DNA of 64,000 nucleotides from Alopecurus myosuroides (GCA_028641055.1 CM054062.1:17417639-17481638), one strand, 5' to 3'; positions 1 to 9,807 are shown, numbered from the stretch's first letter. Program-made: numbers and translations. Notes: generated from the sequence alone by a model not told the origin.

Positions 1-2653
1 AAGTAGTGTTGATCCTGAATTTGAGCCATGATACAGTCTCTCTCCTGCCTTGCGGCCTCCAAGTACCAATCATGTAAACTCCGTAATTGGGTTGTTAGAG
101 CAGTAGGATCTTCGACCAGAGGGTGCCCGGGCTTGTATTTATATACCACATCAGCAATAGCGTAACCCACGTCGCCCATGCGTGGACAGGACACTGAAGC
201 CGCGTCAGATAAGACCTTGAGCGGGCCAACTGACTGTGCTTCTTGTTGTCCGAGCTGGGGAACTTGTTTCCCGCATTTCGTCTGCTCCGCCTGCTTCATC
301 TGTGCGGCGTGCTTCTTTTCAATATACCGTTCATAGTCTGAAAGGGGCGGCGGTGGCGGCGGTGCAGGATAATATAAGTTGTCGATGGTCCGCTCAATTT
401 TCCACTTTGGGATGTCCTTCAGAGTTTCCTTCCAGACGTCTGGAGGGGGCTTCTGGGGAAACTGTGCGAACCATGCCTTGGTTTTGGATGCCACTGCATT
501 GGTTAGTTCCTCCTCAGTCATCAAGCCTGGTAACTTCGGGGGACTCTTGACTTTCTTGGATTTCCTTGGTCTCTTCTTGGGAGGAGTCCCGTTTCTTTTG
601 AACTGCAGCTTCCGCTTTGTCGTACCCGTAGTGGGCGCATCCGTCGGCTCACGGGAGTGCACGGGCGATGGACCCTCGGCCTCGGGCTCCGGCCAATCTT
701 CGTTGTGGGGTGGACTTGGAGGTTCGTTGGGGGGTGGACTTGGAGGTCGTGCATTCTCTGTACGAATGTGAAAAAACTATTAAAAATAAGATAACATGTG
801 GTGCAACATTCAGTAATGGATGAAGGTATGGTGCATTCGTACCTGGAGGAGTCGGTGGCCTTGGCGCCGAGTTAGGGAACACGATGTGTTTCTTATTCCA
901 CAAGATGATACCAAGCTCCATTTCTCCCAGTGTCTTCTCGCCCTCACCTCCAGGAATACTGAGCTCAATTGAATGGCATCCCGGCGTAATTGTTGACAAC
1001 CCGACACGGGCATGGGATGCTGGAATCTGACCACCATGGTAGGTTGCTCCAGGTTGATTCGGTAAAGCATAGCCTGACGCCACCCTGAAGGATATGTTCC
1101 CCATTGGCATATGTATCTCACAGTTTGTCTTCTCCGTGATATCATCCACGGGGTAGTGAGGCGCCGACGGTTCGACTGCACGACCGTCTTCTAGCTGCAG
1201 GTGCGTGGAACCCACGTTGCTTCTATGCTGAGATGGGACGGCATGATCGTCTTCTATTTGCAGATCAGGTGCAGGACGATGTTCTACCTCCTCTTCAGTG
1301 TCAGGTAGAGGGTGTCCCCCTTTCTTCAAGAGAAAATCCACCTTTTCTTCTAATGTCGATATCCGTTCACTCGTCTTTTTCTTGCTTCTATCACGGCTTC
1401 TGTAAGTGGCAATGTCCGCTGCAAACCCTTGGCTCCACGGGGTATCCGCTCCAAAGCCTCGTGTTCGTCCCCACTTTTCGGGGTTCCCGAGTGCCCTCGT
1501 CAGCTCGTCGTTCTCTCTATCGGGAACAAAAGTTCCTTTTCGAACAGCTTCTATTGCCTTCTCTAGTTCTGCTACGACTGTTGTTATTTTTTCCGACCAT
1601 GGTCCCTGAGCAACAATCATCCCAGTCTCAGCGTCCAACGTTGCCCCATGCGCGAACAACCAGAACTTGGACCTATCGGGCCAGTCATGTGTCTGTGGAA
1701 TGATACCTCTTTTCACAAGCGCATTTTCATAGCTTCGCCACCTAGGCAGGGCAGTCATGTAGCCACCTGACCCCAAAATATGGTGATATTTCTTCTTCTT
1801 CGCATTCTCCGAATTTTTGGCCGATCGGGATGCAAAGACACCCGATTTCTTGTACGCCTTAAAATCATCCCAAGCGTCTCTTATCTTCACTAGGTTCCCA
1901 GTGAAAACTGGATCTTCTTTCTGATATTTCTTCCACAGTTCTTTCTTCCACCTCTGGAATTGTGTGGCCATCTTCTTCAAAGCCCACTTCTCGACTTTCT
2001 TCTTCTTATCTTCCGCTACGCTGAAATTTTGCCATAGCGTTTCGCAAAGAATTTTTTTCAATCTTTCATCGACATAACTAGCTCCAACGTTGGCCCCGGT
2101 CTTCGGCTTATTCCATTCTATTAAGTTGATCGGGACCAGGTCTCTTACAACAACTCCGCACTGATTTACGAATTTGCGATAAGTTTCTGGGGGCTGCAGT
2201 GGTTTGCCATCAGCAGCAACTGTATCAATCGAGAACCTTACGGTATCTTTCAACCTTGCGGCCGGGCCTCGTTTGGAATTTGTCTCAGTACTTGCGCTAG
2301 CTGTTCCGGAGGGCGCCTAAACGGGAAAATAATGATTCGTTAGTAAGTGCAAAACAAATTAATTGTTGCGTGAACAGTGACTTGAGATATACATTGGCAG
2401 AGTTTGTTCTGGAGGGCACTTCTTCATCCTCGACGTTGTCGTCGTCATCATCTACTACATCTTCTATATTCTGATCTCCGTCGCCGGAGTCATTCAAAAA
2501 TTGATTGCTAAACGCCTGTCCATCGTCGTCATCACGATATATGGCCGTTGCATTATCAAAAATCATCTGGCACACGTATCTTTCCTTCTCCGCCTCACCC
2601 ATTCCGGCGAGCTGATCGGCGTGCTGATCATGTACAGGTTCTTGGGAATCCAT
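1..2653 (-). CDS. CACTA ORF2, Transposase_24-type protein (three exons seen, 3' end outside window)
   Basis: This spliced gene on the minus strand resembles the second gene (Transposase_24, En/Spm type) of grass CACTA transposons, thought to bind element ends. Exon 1 is 2653-2393, beginning at an ATG and rich in Asp/Glu (DDDDNVEDEE). Exon 2 is 2316-843 and holds the family region, with KFVNQCGVVVRDLVP, a Lys-rich block, ALPRWRSYENALVKRG and a coiled-coil-like RISTLEEKVDFLLKK. Exon 3 runs from 757 through base 1 without a stop and is Pro/Lys-rich, then acidic. Introns are 2392-2317 and 842-758; both have GT-AG ends on the minus strand and keep the frame open. I read all three exons through by hand and found no stop. 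Residues translated past the donor at 842 are not real protein. Role is known for the family; activity here is inferred. Confidence 0.82.
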
Positions 2654-2892
2654 AGCTCAACACCTGCTAGTAAAATTTATAAAATGAAGAACACTTAGCG
2701 AAATTTTCATCGGGCACTTGGCGAAATTATTTCATCGGACAGTAATAAAATAATAGTTCTGGACATATTAATGAAATAATAGTTCTGGACACACCAAGAG
2801 TTATACATAGCTCGGGTTGATTTTTTTAACCCTAATACATCACGATCGAATAATATCACTTATACATAGTCTCGTGACATCTCTCAAAATAA

Positions 2893-3285
2893 TTAACTCC
2901 GACCGGGTCCTAAGCCGCGGGGTGCTGAGTCACGGGTGCTACGCATCCATAGATAAGGAACCCTCCTAGGGTCATAGCTCACGTGGTAAGGAACCCTCCT
3001 AATAATCGACCAACTGCTGCTATACTGCCTATACTGCCTATCGAGCAAGTACATGTAGCGACGGACGTGCTCGTCCTCCTCCCTGATACGCTGTTGTACC
3101 ACCTCCTCAGGGGCCGGCTCTCTCCGCACCGAGCGTGGCCCACGCGATGGCCACCAAAGAATATCCGGGTCGACCACGTCACCCGGATTTCTCACCAAGC
3201 CGCGTGCCCCGGTACTAAGGAGCTCCCAATGCCAGCCTGGCGGGGCCCAGTCCCGGACATCCCCCGGCGGGTCCAACAAAGACAT
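2893..3285 (-). CDS. Small CACTA-associated ORF of unknown function
   Basis: A 130-residue ORF starting at a true ATG, upstream of ORF2 on the same strand. It has a Pro/Trp-rich N-terminal half (DPDILWWPSRGPRSVRRE) and a charged, probably helical middle (EEVVQQRIREEDEHVRRYMY). Short ORFs of this kind sit 5' of Transposase_24 genes in grass CACTA elements; no biochemical function is known to me. It might instead be an upstream exon of ORF2. No stop or frame break is visible inside it. Confidence 0.45.
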   Translation of the reverse strand: MSLLDPPGDVRDWAPPGWHWELLSTGARGLVRNPGDVVDPDILWWPSRGPRSVRREPAPEEVVQQRIREEDEHVRRYMYLLDRQYRQYSSSWSIIRRVPYHVSYDPRRVPYLWMRSTRDSAPRGLGPGRS

Positions 3286-3289
3286 GAAC

Positions 3290-3750
3290 TAAAAACCTGC
3301 CCGGACTAAGTAAATATTCCATAACTTAGTAAAAAATAGTAAATTGAGAAATATAACAGAAATAAGATGAAAGTTAAACAGGAACAATATGGTAACTTAG
3401 TGAAAAATTTTAACTTACTGAAATTATATAGTTATTCTAACTTTCTGAAATTTTCTAACACTAACTTAGTGAAATTTTCTAACACAACATTCTAACAGAA
3501 AAATTCTAACACTAAACAAAATTGTAAAAACAAAATAAAGCACTAAAAAAAATCTAACACTAACTCTAAAAATTTCTAACACTAAATTCTAACACTAACA
3601 CTAATAACTCTAAAAAAATCTAACACTAATTAAATCTAAAAATTTCTAACACTAACACTAACTCTAAAAACAATCTAACACTAAACAATCTAACTAATAA
3701 CTCTAAAAAAACTCTAACACTAAAACAAAATTGAAAAAAAAAGAAATTAA
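3290..3750. repeat. AT-rich low-complexity tract with degenerate CTAACA repeats
   Basis: After about 3380 the sequence is dominated by short variants of CTAACACTAA and CTCTAAAAA, interleaved without fixed spacing. No coding capacity is seen on either strand. It separates the small CACTA ORF from the GC-rich block and may be intron or leader sequence of the minus-strand CACTA transcript. It is not a telomere-type CCCTAAA array. Confidence 0.6.
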
Positions 3751-3754
3751 AACT

Positions 3755-4075
3755 TAATTACCGTACGTGGCCGGCGACGGGGCGACGGCGATCGAGGGGC
3801 GAGAGGCGGGGCGGCGGAGGCGGAGGCGAGACGGACGCGCGACGGAGGCGGACGGCGCGACGGCGCGACGGAGAGGCGGACGGACGGAGACCGCGGAGGC
3901 GACGGACACGGGGCCGCGCGGGGGATCGACGGCGACGGCGATGGACGCGGGGTCGCGCGGAGGCAGACGACGACGGAGGCGCGGCGGACCGAGGACGCGG
4001 AGGCAGACGGCGACGGCGACGAGGCGGACGGACGGCGACGAGGCGGACCGCGCAGGGCTTCGCCGTAGCTAGGTA
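3755..4075. other. GC-rich CGG/ACGG-rich block near a CACTA end
   Basis: About 320 bases of very G-rich sequence on the plus strand with repeated GGCGACGG and GGCGGACGG motifs. Open frames exist on both strands, but they encode only Arg/Gly/Ala or Pro/Ser/Arg repeats and are not credible proteins. The position, just inside a CACTA end and upstream of ORF2 on the minus strand, fits a promoter or 5' leader region. Confidence 0.5.
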
Positions 4076-4135
4076 GAGGAGAAGACGCGCGAAAGAAATG
4101 AGGCCAAAATTTCACAAGTCCTGGAGATATCGCCC

Positions 4136-4232
4136 CACTACAGGCCTTTAGCACCGGTTTGTGTTAGCAACCGGTGCGAAAGGGTCTTTAGCACCGGTTG
4201 CTAACACAAACCGGTGCTAAAGGCCTGTAGTT
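4136..4232. repeat. Near-perfect inverted repeat made of two CACTA subterminal ends
   Basis: The left arm starts CACTACAGGCCTTTAGCACC and the right arm is its reverse complement, ending GGCCTGTAGTTG, with one extra T in the terminal TAGTG. Each arm also carries the subterminal motif GGTTTGTGTTAGCAACCGG. It can fold into a roughly 40-bp stem. It probably marks the 5' end of the minus-strand CACTA element to the left, fused head-to-head with another copy of the same end. Confidence 0.7.
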
Positions 4233-4256
4233 GGGGCCACACCCAGACTGCGCGCC

Positions 4257-4310
4257 CACTACAGGCCTTTAGCACCGGTTTGTGTTAGCAACCGGTGCTA
4301 AAGGTCTTAA
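4257..4310 (+). mobile_element. CACTA terminal and subterminal repeat, plus orientation
   Basis: The sequence begins CACTACAGGCCTTTAGCACC and continues with the palindromic subterminal unit, the same end type as the left arm at 4136. It lies about 130 bases upstream of the exonuclease leader and may supply its promoter. No matching partner end (CCTGTAGTG) was found downstream, and the bases before it (GCC) do not match those after the end at 7286 (CCG). The outer limits of this element are therefore unresolved. Confidence 0.65.
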
Positions 4311-4443
4311 TACAAACTGCTCGCCTCCCGCGCGCGGCGGTTTTATTGCTACAGTGCGCACCGGCCCGATCGCGAGTCTCTGTTTCTTCTCTTCTTCCTC
4401 TGTCTCTTCTTCTTCCTCTCTTGATCTTCCTCCACTAAGCACC

Positions 4444-5148
4444 ATGGCTGAAGTTTCTAAGAGATATGATGTGCCCACACCATGCGGCAAAAGTCTCGAC
4501 GTGTTCTACACCAACAACTGCGAGGAGCTCCCCGGTGCTATTGGGTATTTGACCAATCTGTATTTCTCCTCTCCCGAAGAACACCGGTTTTTCGGGCTTG
4601 ATTTAGAGTATACGGCGGATAAACGGAATGTTGCAGTCATCCAGATTGCGTTCAAGGAGGCCGTTTTGGTCTTCCAATGGTCAAGGTAACGCACACGTAC
4701 AATCTTGCATCTTCGATTTGTTTGTTGCATGTGAAGAATACATGTGTTGCCATATATCTAACACGTACACGTATCAAATTTTTGTTGTTGCAGTAGTTCA
4801 AAGCATTCTCCGGCACTTGTTGATTTTCTTGTCAACAAGGGGTATGACTTTTGCAGCGTTGACAACACGCAAGACCGTCCGAAGTTGATGCGCTTGGGTA
4901 TTGTGATACCTGAAGATCACTACATTGATATTCAGGGTCTTATCCATTTGAACGGGCCAAAGACCGGTATGGCTCGCATGGCAAGTGCCTTCATCCACGA
5001 GGGCTACGGAACCATGAAGACTGATTTCCCCTCGAAGAATCACTGGTTGTGGGAGAAGAACCCACTGGACTGGACCAACATCACGTATGCAGCCATAGAT
5101 GCATACGTCTCCTACGAGTTGTTCCGCTTCTACTCGACGGATCCATAG
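4444..5148 (+). CDS. DEDD-family 3'-5' exonuclease-like protein, two exons, apparently intact
   Basis: Exon 1 is 4444-4685 and exon 2 is 4794-5148. The 108-bp intron has GTAACG at its 5' end and TTGTTGCAG at its 3' end. The joined frame is open and gives 198 residues. Motif I is FFGLDLEYT (Asp and Glu of the DEDD set), an Asp-rich motif II candidate lies at YDFCSVDN, and motif III is YAAIDAYVSYELF with Tyr and Asp at DEDDy spacing. This fits a compact Werner/RNase D-type exonuclease domain with no other domain. The ATG sits in CACCATGG, a good plant initiation context; the leader is Ser/Phe-codon-like CT-rich sequence. It is transcribed toward the truncated TNP2 exon on the opposite strand and lies between CACTA ends, suggesting gene capture (inference). 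Nuclease activity is inferred from motifs only. Confidence 0.85.
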
Positions 5149-5186
5149 ATGTTGTTTGTGTACCGCATCTTGTGTTCGATATATGC

Positions 5187-5262
5187 ATGTAATGGATATA
5201 TTAGTATGTAATGGATATATTATCATGTAATGTATATATTATTATGTAATGGATATTATTTC
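5187..5262 (+). repeat. Four 19-bp tandem repeats in the exonuclease 3' flank
   Basis: Units start at 5187, 5206, 5225 and 5244, each close to ATGTAATGGATATATTATT. Spacing is exactly 19 bases. They begin 38 bases after the exonuclease stop and would lie in its 3' untranslated region. Confidence 0.8.
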
Positions 5263-5382
5263 TATATTAATTCCTAGCTAAACTATTTCTATATTATGTC
5301 AAACACACATTTCAAAACAGACAAACAAAAACACATCAAGAAAACAAAACAGAAAAACTACTGTTTCTGTATATGTGATCAC

Positions 5383-5850
5383 TTACAGAAACAATTTTTT
5401 GTGGTCTTCTAACATGCGCTCCAACTTCAACCTCTCGTTTTCACTTGCGCAGTTTATCTGTTCTTCACGAATGACCTGACGAAGATCATCATCAGACTCA
5501 TCAACAATGTCCTCAAGTTCAGGCTCATCTTCCCCCATTTCAGTATCACCGTGTTCATCGAACATAGGATACTCATCATTATCCTCTTCTTCTTCATTGT
5601 CTTCCATTATAACCCCTCTTTCTCCGTGCTTGGTCCAACAAAAATAACTGGGCATGAAGTCTTCTTGCAACAGGTGGGTGTGTATGGTTCTTGAGCTAGG
5701 GAAATTCCTCTTATTCTGGCATTTTTTACATGGACAAAAAATAAATCCATTCTGCCTGTTTTTCTCAGCCACATTGAGAAAACTATGCATGCCATTAAGG
5801 AATTCGGGACGACGTCGATCACTGTACATCCATTGCCGGTTCATCTGCAT
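5383..5850 (-). pseudogene. TNP2 CACTA transposase, N-terminal exon only
   Basis: This encodes the transposase-associated domain that starts grass TNP2 proteins. It has an ATG at 5850 and a likelier one at 5844 (MNRQWMYSDRR), then FCPCKKCQNKRNF (a zinc-binding-like CxCxxC pattern), RTIHTHLLQ, FCWTKHGERG and a long acidic segment. It ends at MLEDHKKLF, where the minus strand reads TTTCTGTAAGTG, a plausible 5' splice site. The transposase core that should follow is absent; the sequence runs into the 3' flank of the exonuclease gene instead. So this is a 5' fragment of a transposase gene on the minus strand of the CACTA element ending at 7286. Confidence 0.8.
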
Positions 5851-6014
5851 TATATAAATTTATCAACAACCATTATGCTAAATCATCATGACTAAATTAG
5901 TTAATTAATACAAAAAGTTCATCACACGTTAATACCAAACTAGTGTATAGTGACCATATATACATATATAGTTCTCAGAAAAATACACACTGAAACCATC
6001 CATAAAAATTCTCT

Positions 6015-6335
6015 CTAATTAATGCATTTAAAAACAACAACAAATGCGATCAAAATCGCAACAAAGGTAACAATTGACCCGACGACATAATGATACCAAG
6101 CCTCTTTACTAATTGCATATTTCCTAATCTTTCTAATCTTCAGGCGCATTGCGTCCATCTCGCTCTTGTGACTATCGATGACACCGGCAAGAACCTTTTC
6201 CAAGGTCATCTTCTCTCTTTCAGTTTTTTCCAACCTTTCTTCAGTTTTTTTCAATCTTTCTTTCAAGCCAATATTTTCTTGTTCAACTAAGTATAACTTC
6301 TCAACAATAGGGTCGACTGGCATTTCCGGTTCCAC
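6015..6335 (-). CDS. CACTA-associated coiled-coil protein with C-terminal membrane segment
   Basis: The first in-frame ATG is at 6323; the frame is open slightly upstream (GTG at 6335) toward a possible splice acceptor near 6345. The protein of about 102 residues has a charged heptad-rich helix (LKERLKKTEERLEKTERE) and ends in a hydrophobic segment (VVGSIVTFVAILIAFVVVF) followed by a short tail, the layout of a tail-anchored protein. It lies 165 bases upstream of the TNP2 exon, same strand, inside the element that ends at 7286. No function is known to me. Confidence 0.5.
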   Translation of the reverse strand: MEPEMPVDPIVEKLYLVEQENIGLKERLKKTEERLEKTEREKMTLEKVLAGVIDSHKSEMDAMRLKIRKIRKYAISKEAWYHYVVGSIVTFVAILIAFVVVFKCIN

Positions 6336-6974
6336 TACCTCCTATATAAAAATATCTATGTCAAGTTGGTCGGCGTAAGTAATTGTCGTATAATCAGGAA
6401 ATGAAAATATGTAGTGAAAAAAGATAATATACCACATCCGAATCATAGACTGGACGAGGGCCAACGGGGACGGATATCAAAACCATGGCTCTAGAAAATT
6501 ATATACAAGTAAATACGTAAATCATACAAATCAAAATTTGTTTTGGTAAATAAAAACAATAGGCTCACCAAGGTTGTGTCGGTGATGGGGCGATTGACGG
6601 TAGTGAGTAAGGGGACAAGGCGCGCGACACTAAAAAAAGCACAAATCATAATTAATTTTGAGCTCAAATTGCATCAATTTGTATACATAACAAAATGAAT
6701 AACAAATTCTAGCTTAGCTAGGCATTTCATCAAACACCTAGCTAGCACAACAAAAATGAAATGAGCAAGAAAACGAGCAAAACCTGCAATGCCGGAAGAG
6801 GGAACGTTGATGCTAACCGTAGAACCGATGGGTACCAACAATCTTGACAAATGGTGGAGAAAATGGGGATGGATTAGACCTCACAAGAGGAAGAAGAGAG
6901 CAAAAATGGAGTTGAGCTCGAGCTGGAAAAAATGAGCTGAGCTCGGGGTGGTATGTAGGGTTTAGGGGAGGGAT

Positions 6975-7286
6975 TTAGGACCGGTTTGTGTTACAAACCG
7001 GTTCTAAAGGTTATGACAGCGGGACCCGCAGTGGCTGCAAAAAATGAGAAAACCTGTAGAACCGGTTTGTGATACAACCCGGTTCTAAAGGTTCTGCCCC
7101 TGGGCCCCCCTCCCTGCAGCAAATGGCCCGCAAGTCCTTTAGGACCGGTTTGTGTTACAAACCGGTCCTAAAGGCCTTGCGGGCATTTTGCTGCATGGGT
7201 GGGGCCCAGGGACAGACCCTTCTGAACCGGTTTGTATCACATCCGGTTCCATTGGGCTTGGCTCAATGCCCTGTTTTCTACTAGTG
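6975..7286 (-). mobile_element. CACTA 5' terminus with palindromic subterminal repeats
   Basis: The plus strand ends CCCTGTTTTCTACTAGTG at 7286, the reverse complement of the common Triticeae CACTA end CACTAGTAGAAAACAGGG. Inward lie several palindromic units of the type ACCGGTTTGTGTTACAAACCGGT near 6979, 7060, 7142 and 7219, alternating with GGGCCC and GCAGCAAATGG motifs. These are typical transposase-binding subterminal arrays. The next three bases are CCG; no matching TSD partner was found. Confidence 0.8.
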
Positions 7287-8217
7287 CCGTAGCAACGCAC
7301 GGGTATTTTTTAAAAGAGGAAAAGCTGAGTGGAGGCGCTGCATGAGCCAATCTGTAATGCGGCGGCAGTTTTTGCATGTTTTTTTCAGCCACCTACTAAG
7401 TGACAACATTGCATTAATTAGTAGATTTTACAATTTTAAATAATTAACTTTCCAAACTATGATTATAATTAGTGAACCACTAAGTTTGTCTCCATAAGAG
7501 CTAGAAAACTAGCTCTCACGTCCCAATGTTTTTCTATTTTTTTTGCCACAACAGTTATAAGATCCGAAGTGAACATTTATGACGATAATTGTACATGGTT
7601 ACTGTATAATTATTTACATAACTTTTAGATATTGCAATGACGTACACCACTATAGAGCGGGCGCGCCTATTTTTCGTCACACAAACCAATTAGAATACAT
7701 TGTGGTCTCCCAGATTAGCAACGAATTGTTACAGCGACAATTCATGTTCAATAAATTTTTAAGATATGAGAGACGATAGCATTCCATACATACAAAGTAG
7801 TATCATAAAACTCAGCATTGATGCAGAGTAGTTCAAACTAGCAACCAAGTTATTACAATTTTATAACTAAGAGTGAGTGATCTGACAAGTTAGGGGCAGC
7901 AATATGGTAATTATCAACGGAATAAAAAAATTGTCAAAACTTGAAAAATATGAGATCTAGCTTCGAATATTTCGCAGCGACTAACCCAACTGTCAAGATG
8001 GATTTTCAATTGTATTAGAGTGTGAGAAATAAAAGTTTTTAGTTGAATAATTTAAGTGAATATAAATGATGCCATCGCATATGTAACTCCAGGCATGCAT
8101 AATAGAGAAGGATTAGCTGCCGCCACATGATACATTCTCATGCAGCACCGCCGGGTAGCACTGTCCAAAAGTTAAGTTGGAACGATAGATATATTTGGTG
8201 CAACAGTTGATCCCACT
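7287..8217. other. No gene seen; AT-rich sequence outside the CACTA end
   Basis: Begins with the motif CGTAGCAACGCACGGGTATT, common at the edge of small DNA transposons and in repeats of Triticeae, then becomes AT-rich with frequent stops in all frames. No terminal repeats, gene domains or RNA genes were recognised. Confidence 0.5.
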
Positions 8218-8740
8218 CCAATTAAACAACGCGATGGGCGTTTTTGTTTGGAACCTAACACTCTTTGGGGCTTTCTCGGTTAAATCTTTGTATTTATAAT
8301 TTATGAATGACCTTATGGTGTTTTTATGGAAGCATATTTGAAAGATCAAAGTAATGTTAAAGATTAAGATCTTTATGTGCTTCTTGTATCAAAAAGTTAT
8401 TGTCATTAAATATAATTTAGCTAAACGTAATTGGGATGAATGTAAAAAGTGGGAGTTATGTGATTCAAAGGAATCAATACGTCATCTAATTCTGGCTTGC
8501 CCCTTTGCATGTTTTATTTGGAAATTATTGAAGTCATTTTTAACTTGCCACCTCCAACCAATGTTACAAATCTGTTTGAGAATTGGCTGAGAAGGACGCC
8601 CAAATTGCTAAAGCACGTGTGCACATTGGTGTATGTGCTATATTATGGTCCTTGCGGACGTGTAAAAATGATTTGGTTTTTAACAAGAGAAAACATAATT
8701 ATTGTTTGCCGGTTATCTAAAAGGTGAAAGAACATTTTTA
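8218..8740 (+). pseudogene. LINE (non-LTR retrotransposon) 3' remnant, zf-RVT region
   Basis: The plus strand carries a frame-shifted coding remnant ending in the zinc-binding region found after the reverse transcriptase of plant LINEs. Visible pieces are FVWNLTLFGAFSVKSLY, then LAKRNWDECKKWELCDSKES, HLILACPFACFIWKLL and LFENWLRRTPKLLKH. The C..C and H...C spacing matches the zf-RVT pattern. Frame changes are needed near 8330 and 8570. No poly(A) tail is clear. It is an old truncated copy. Confidence 0.7.
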
Positions 8741-8849
8741 GTTCTCCCTAAGTTTGGTTTTGAGTGTTAGATAACAATATTGGTGATCAGCTAACTATGT
8801 ACCAAGTGTTACAAATGTTTAGGTAATTTTATCCATGAAAGCATTGTAT

Positions 8850-9807
8850 GCAAAAAGCAAAGAACAACAACTCTCCATCTGCCTGAAGAAATCAGGCCAA
8901 CCTTGGTTTCTTTTCTGAGGGAAAACTTGTTACTGCACTCTTCACACCTTGTGCTTGGGGTCTCCCAACAAGCGTGTGTCTACACACCATCAAGCATCTA
9001 CTTGTCCAGAGCATCTACTAGCAACGGAGATCATGCAGGATCATAAATAACATACACATGAATAAAACATGATAGATTGATAGTCATTGGACACAACATT
9101 CAATATTCATCGGATCCCAGCAAACAAAATATGTAGCATTACAATAAGATTATCTTGATCATGTTAGTCAGCTCACATGATCTAAACAAGAGGCATAAAG
9201 AGGAGAGAACAACCATCTAGCTACTGCTATGGACCCGTAGTCCAAGGATGAGCTACTCACGCATCACTCCGGAGACAGGCATGGTGATGAAGAGCCCTCC
9301 GGTGATGATTCCTCCTCCCGGCAGGGTGCCGGGGAGAGCTCTAGAACCCTCCTGAACTAAGGTTGACGATGACGGCGGCTACGGATGTTTTTGGTGGAAA
9401 AGGCTCGGGTATTTAGGGTTAACCTCCCGAGAGGTATAAATAGGTGAGAGGGCAATGTCAATGGGCAGCCAGTGGGCCCACACTACCCCTGGGTGCGGCC
9501 AGAGGGAGGGTGCCGCCCTATGGTGTGGGGCCCCTATGGACCCCCTCAGGGTCTCCTCCGGACTCCGTGTACGTGACGACTTTCTAAGACTTTTGGTTTT
9601 CGAATCGTCCAATTCCGAGAATATTTCCAGAACAACTTTTCTAAAATAAAAAAACAACAGAAAAAAGGAACTGGCTCTGTGGCATCTTGTCAATAGGTTA
9701 GTCCTAGAAAATCTAAAAAAATGGCATAAAGTGTATAGGAAACATGTAGCATATAGTATGAAAACAACATGGAACACAGAAATTATGGATACGTTTATGA
9801 CGTATCA
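8850..9807 (-). repeat. Rearranged LTR fragment: 3' end in plus, 5' part in minus orientation
   Basis: Bases 8994-9807 are the reverse complement of the first roughly 810 bases of the LTR at 11247-12853. They end at 9807 in ATGACGTATCA, the inverted LTR start. Bases about 8880-8993 instead match the last roughly 110 bases of the same LTR in the plus direction (CCTTGGTTTCTTT, GGGGTCTCCCAAC). The middle of the LTR is missing. A TSD could not be identified. Open frames here are LTR leader sequence, not genes. Confidence 0.65.

Noticed and set aside
649..757. C-terminal tail of the long frame 649-2253 as real protein
   Set aside because: A splice donor at 842 and acceptor at 758 place the true continuation in another frame, which is open to the window edge.
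3420..3740. Telomere-like repeat
   Set aside because: Units are CTAACA/CTAACACTAA without the CCCTAAA plant telomere motif.
3767..4072. Frames encoding Arg/Gly/Thr or Pro/Ser/Arg repeats
   Set aside because: Simple-sequence GC-rich DNA; no conserved motif or splice context.
4136..4310. CRISPR-like spaced palindromes
   Set aside because: Irregular spacing, only three copies, and clear identity to CACTA subterminal repeats in a plant genome.
4257..7286. A single CACTA element bounded by 4257 and 7286
   Set aside because: The two terminal sequences belong to different end types and the flanking triplets (GCC and CCG) do not match, so I did not call one element.
7284..7310. Edge of a Mutator or hAT element at CGTAGCAACGCACGGG
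   Set aside because: The motif is common in Triticeae repeats, but no partner terminal repeat or target duplication could be found.
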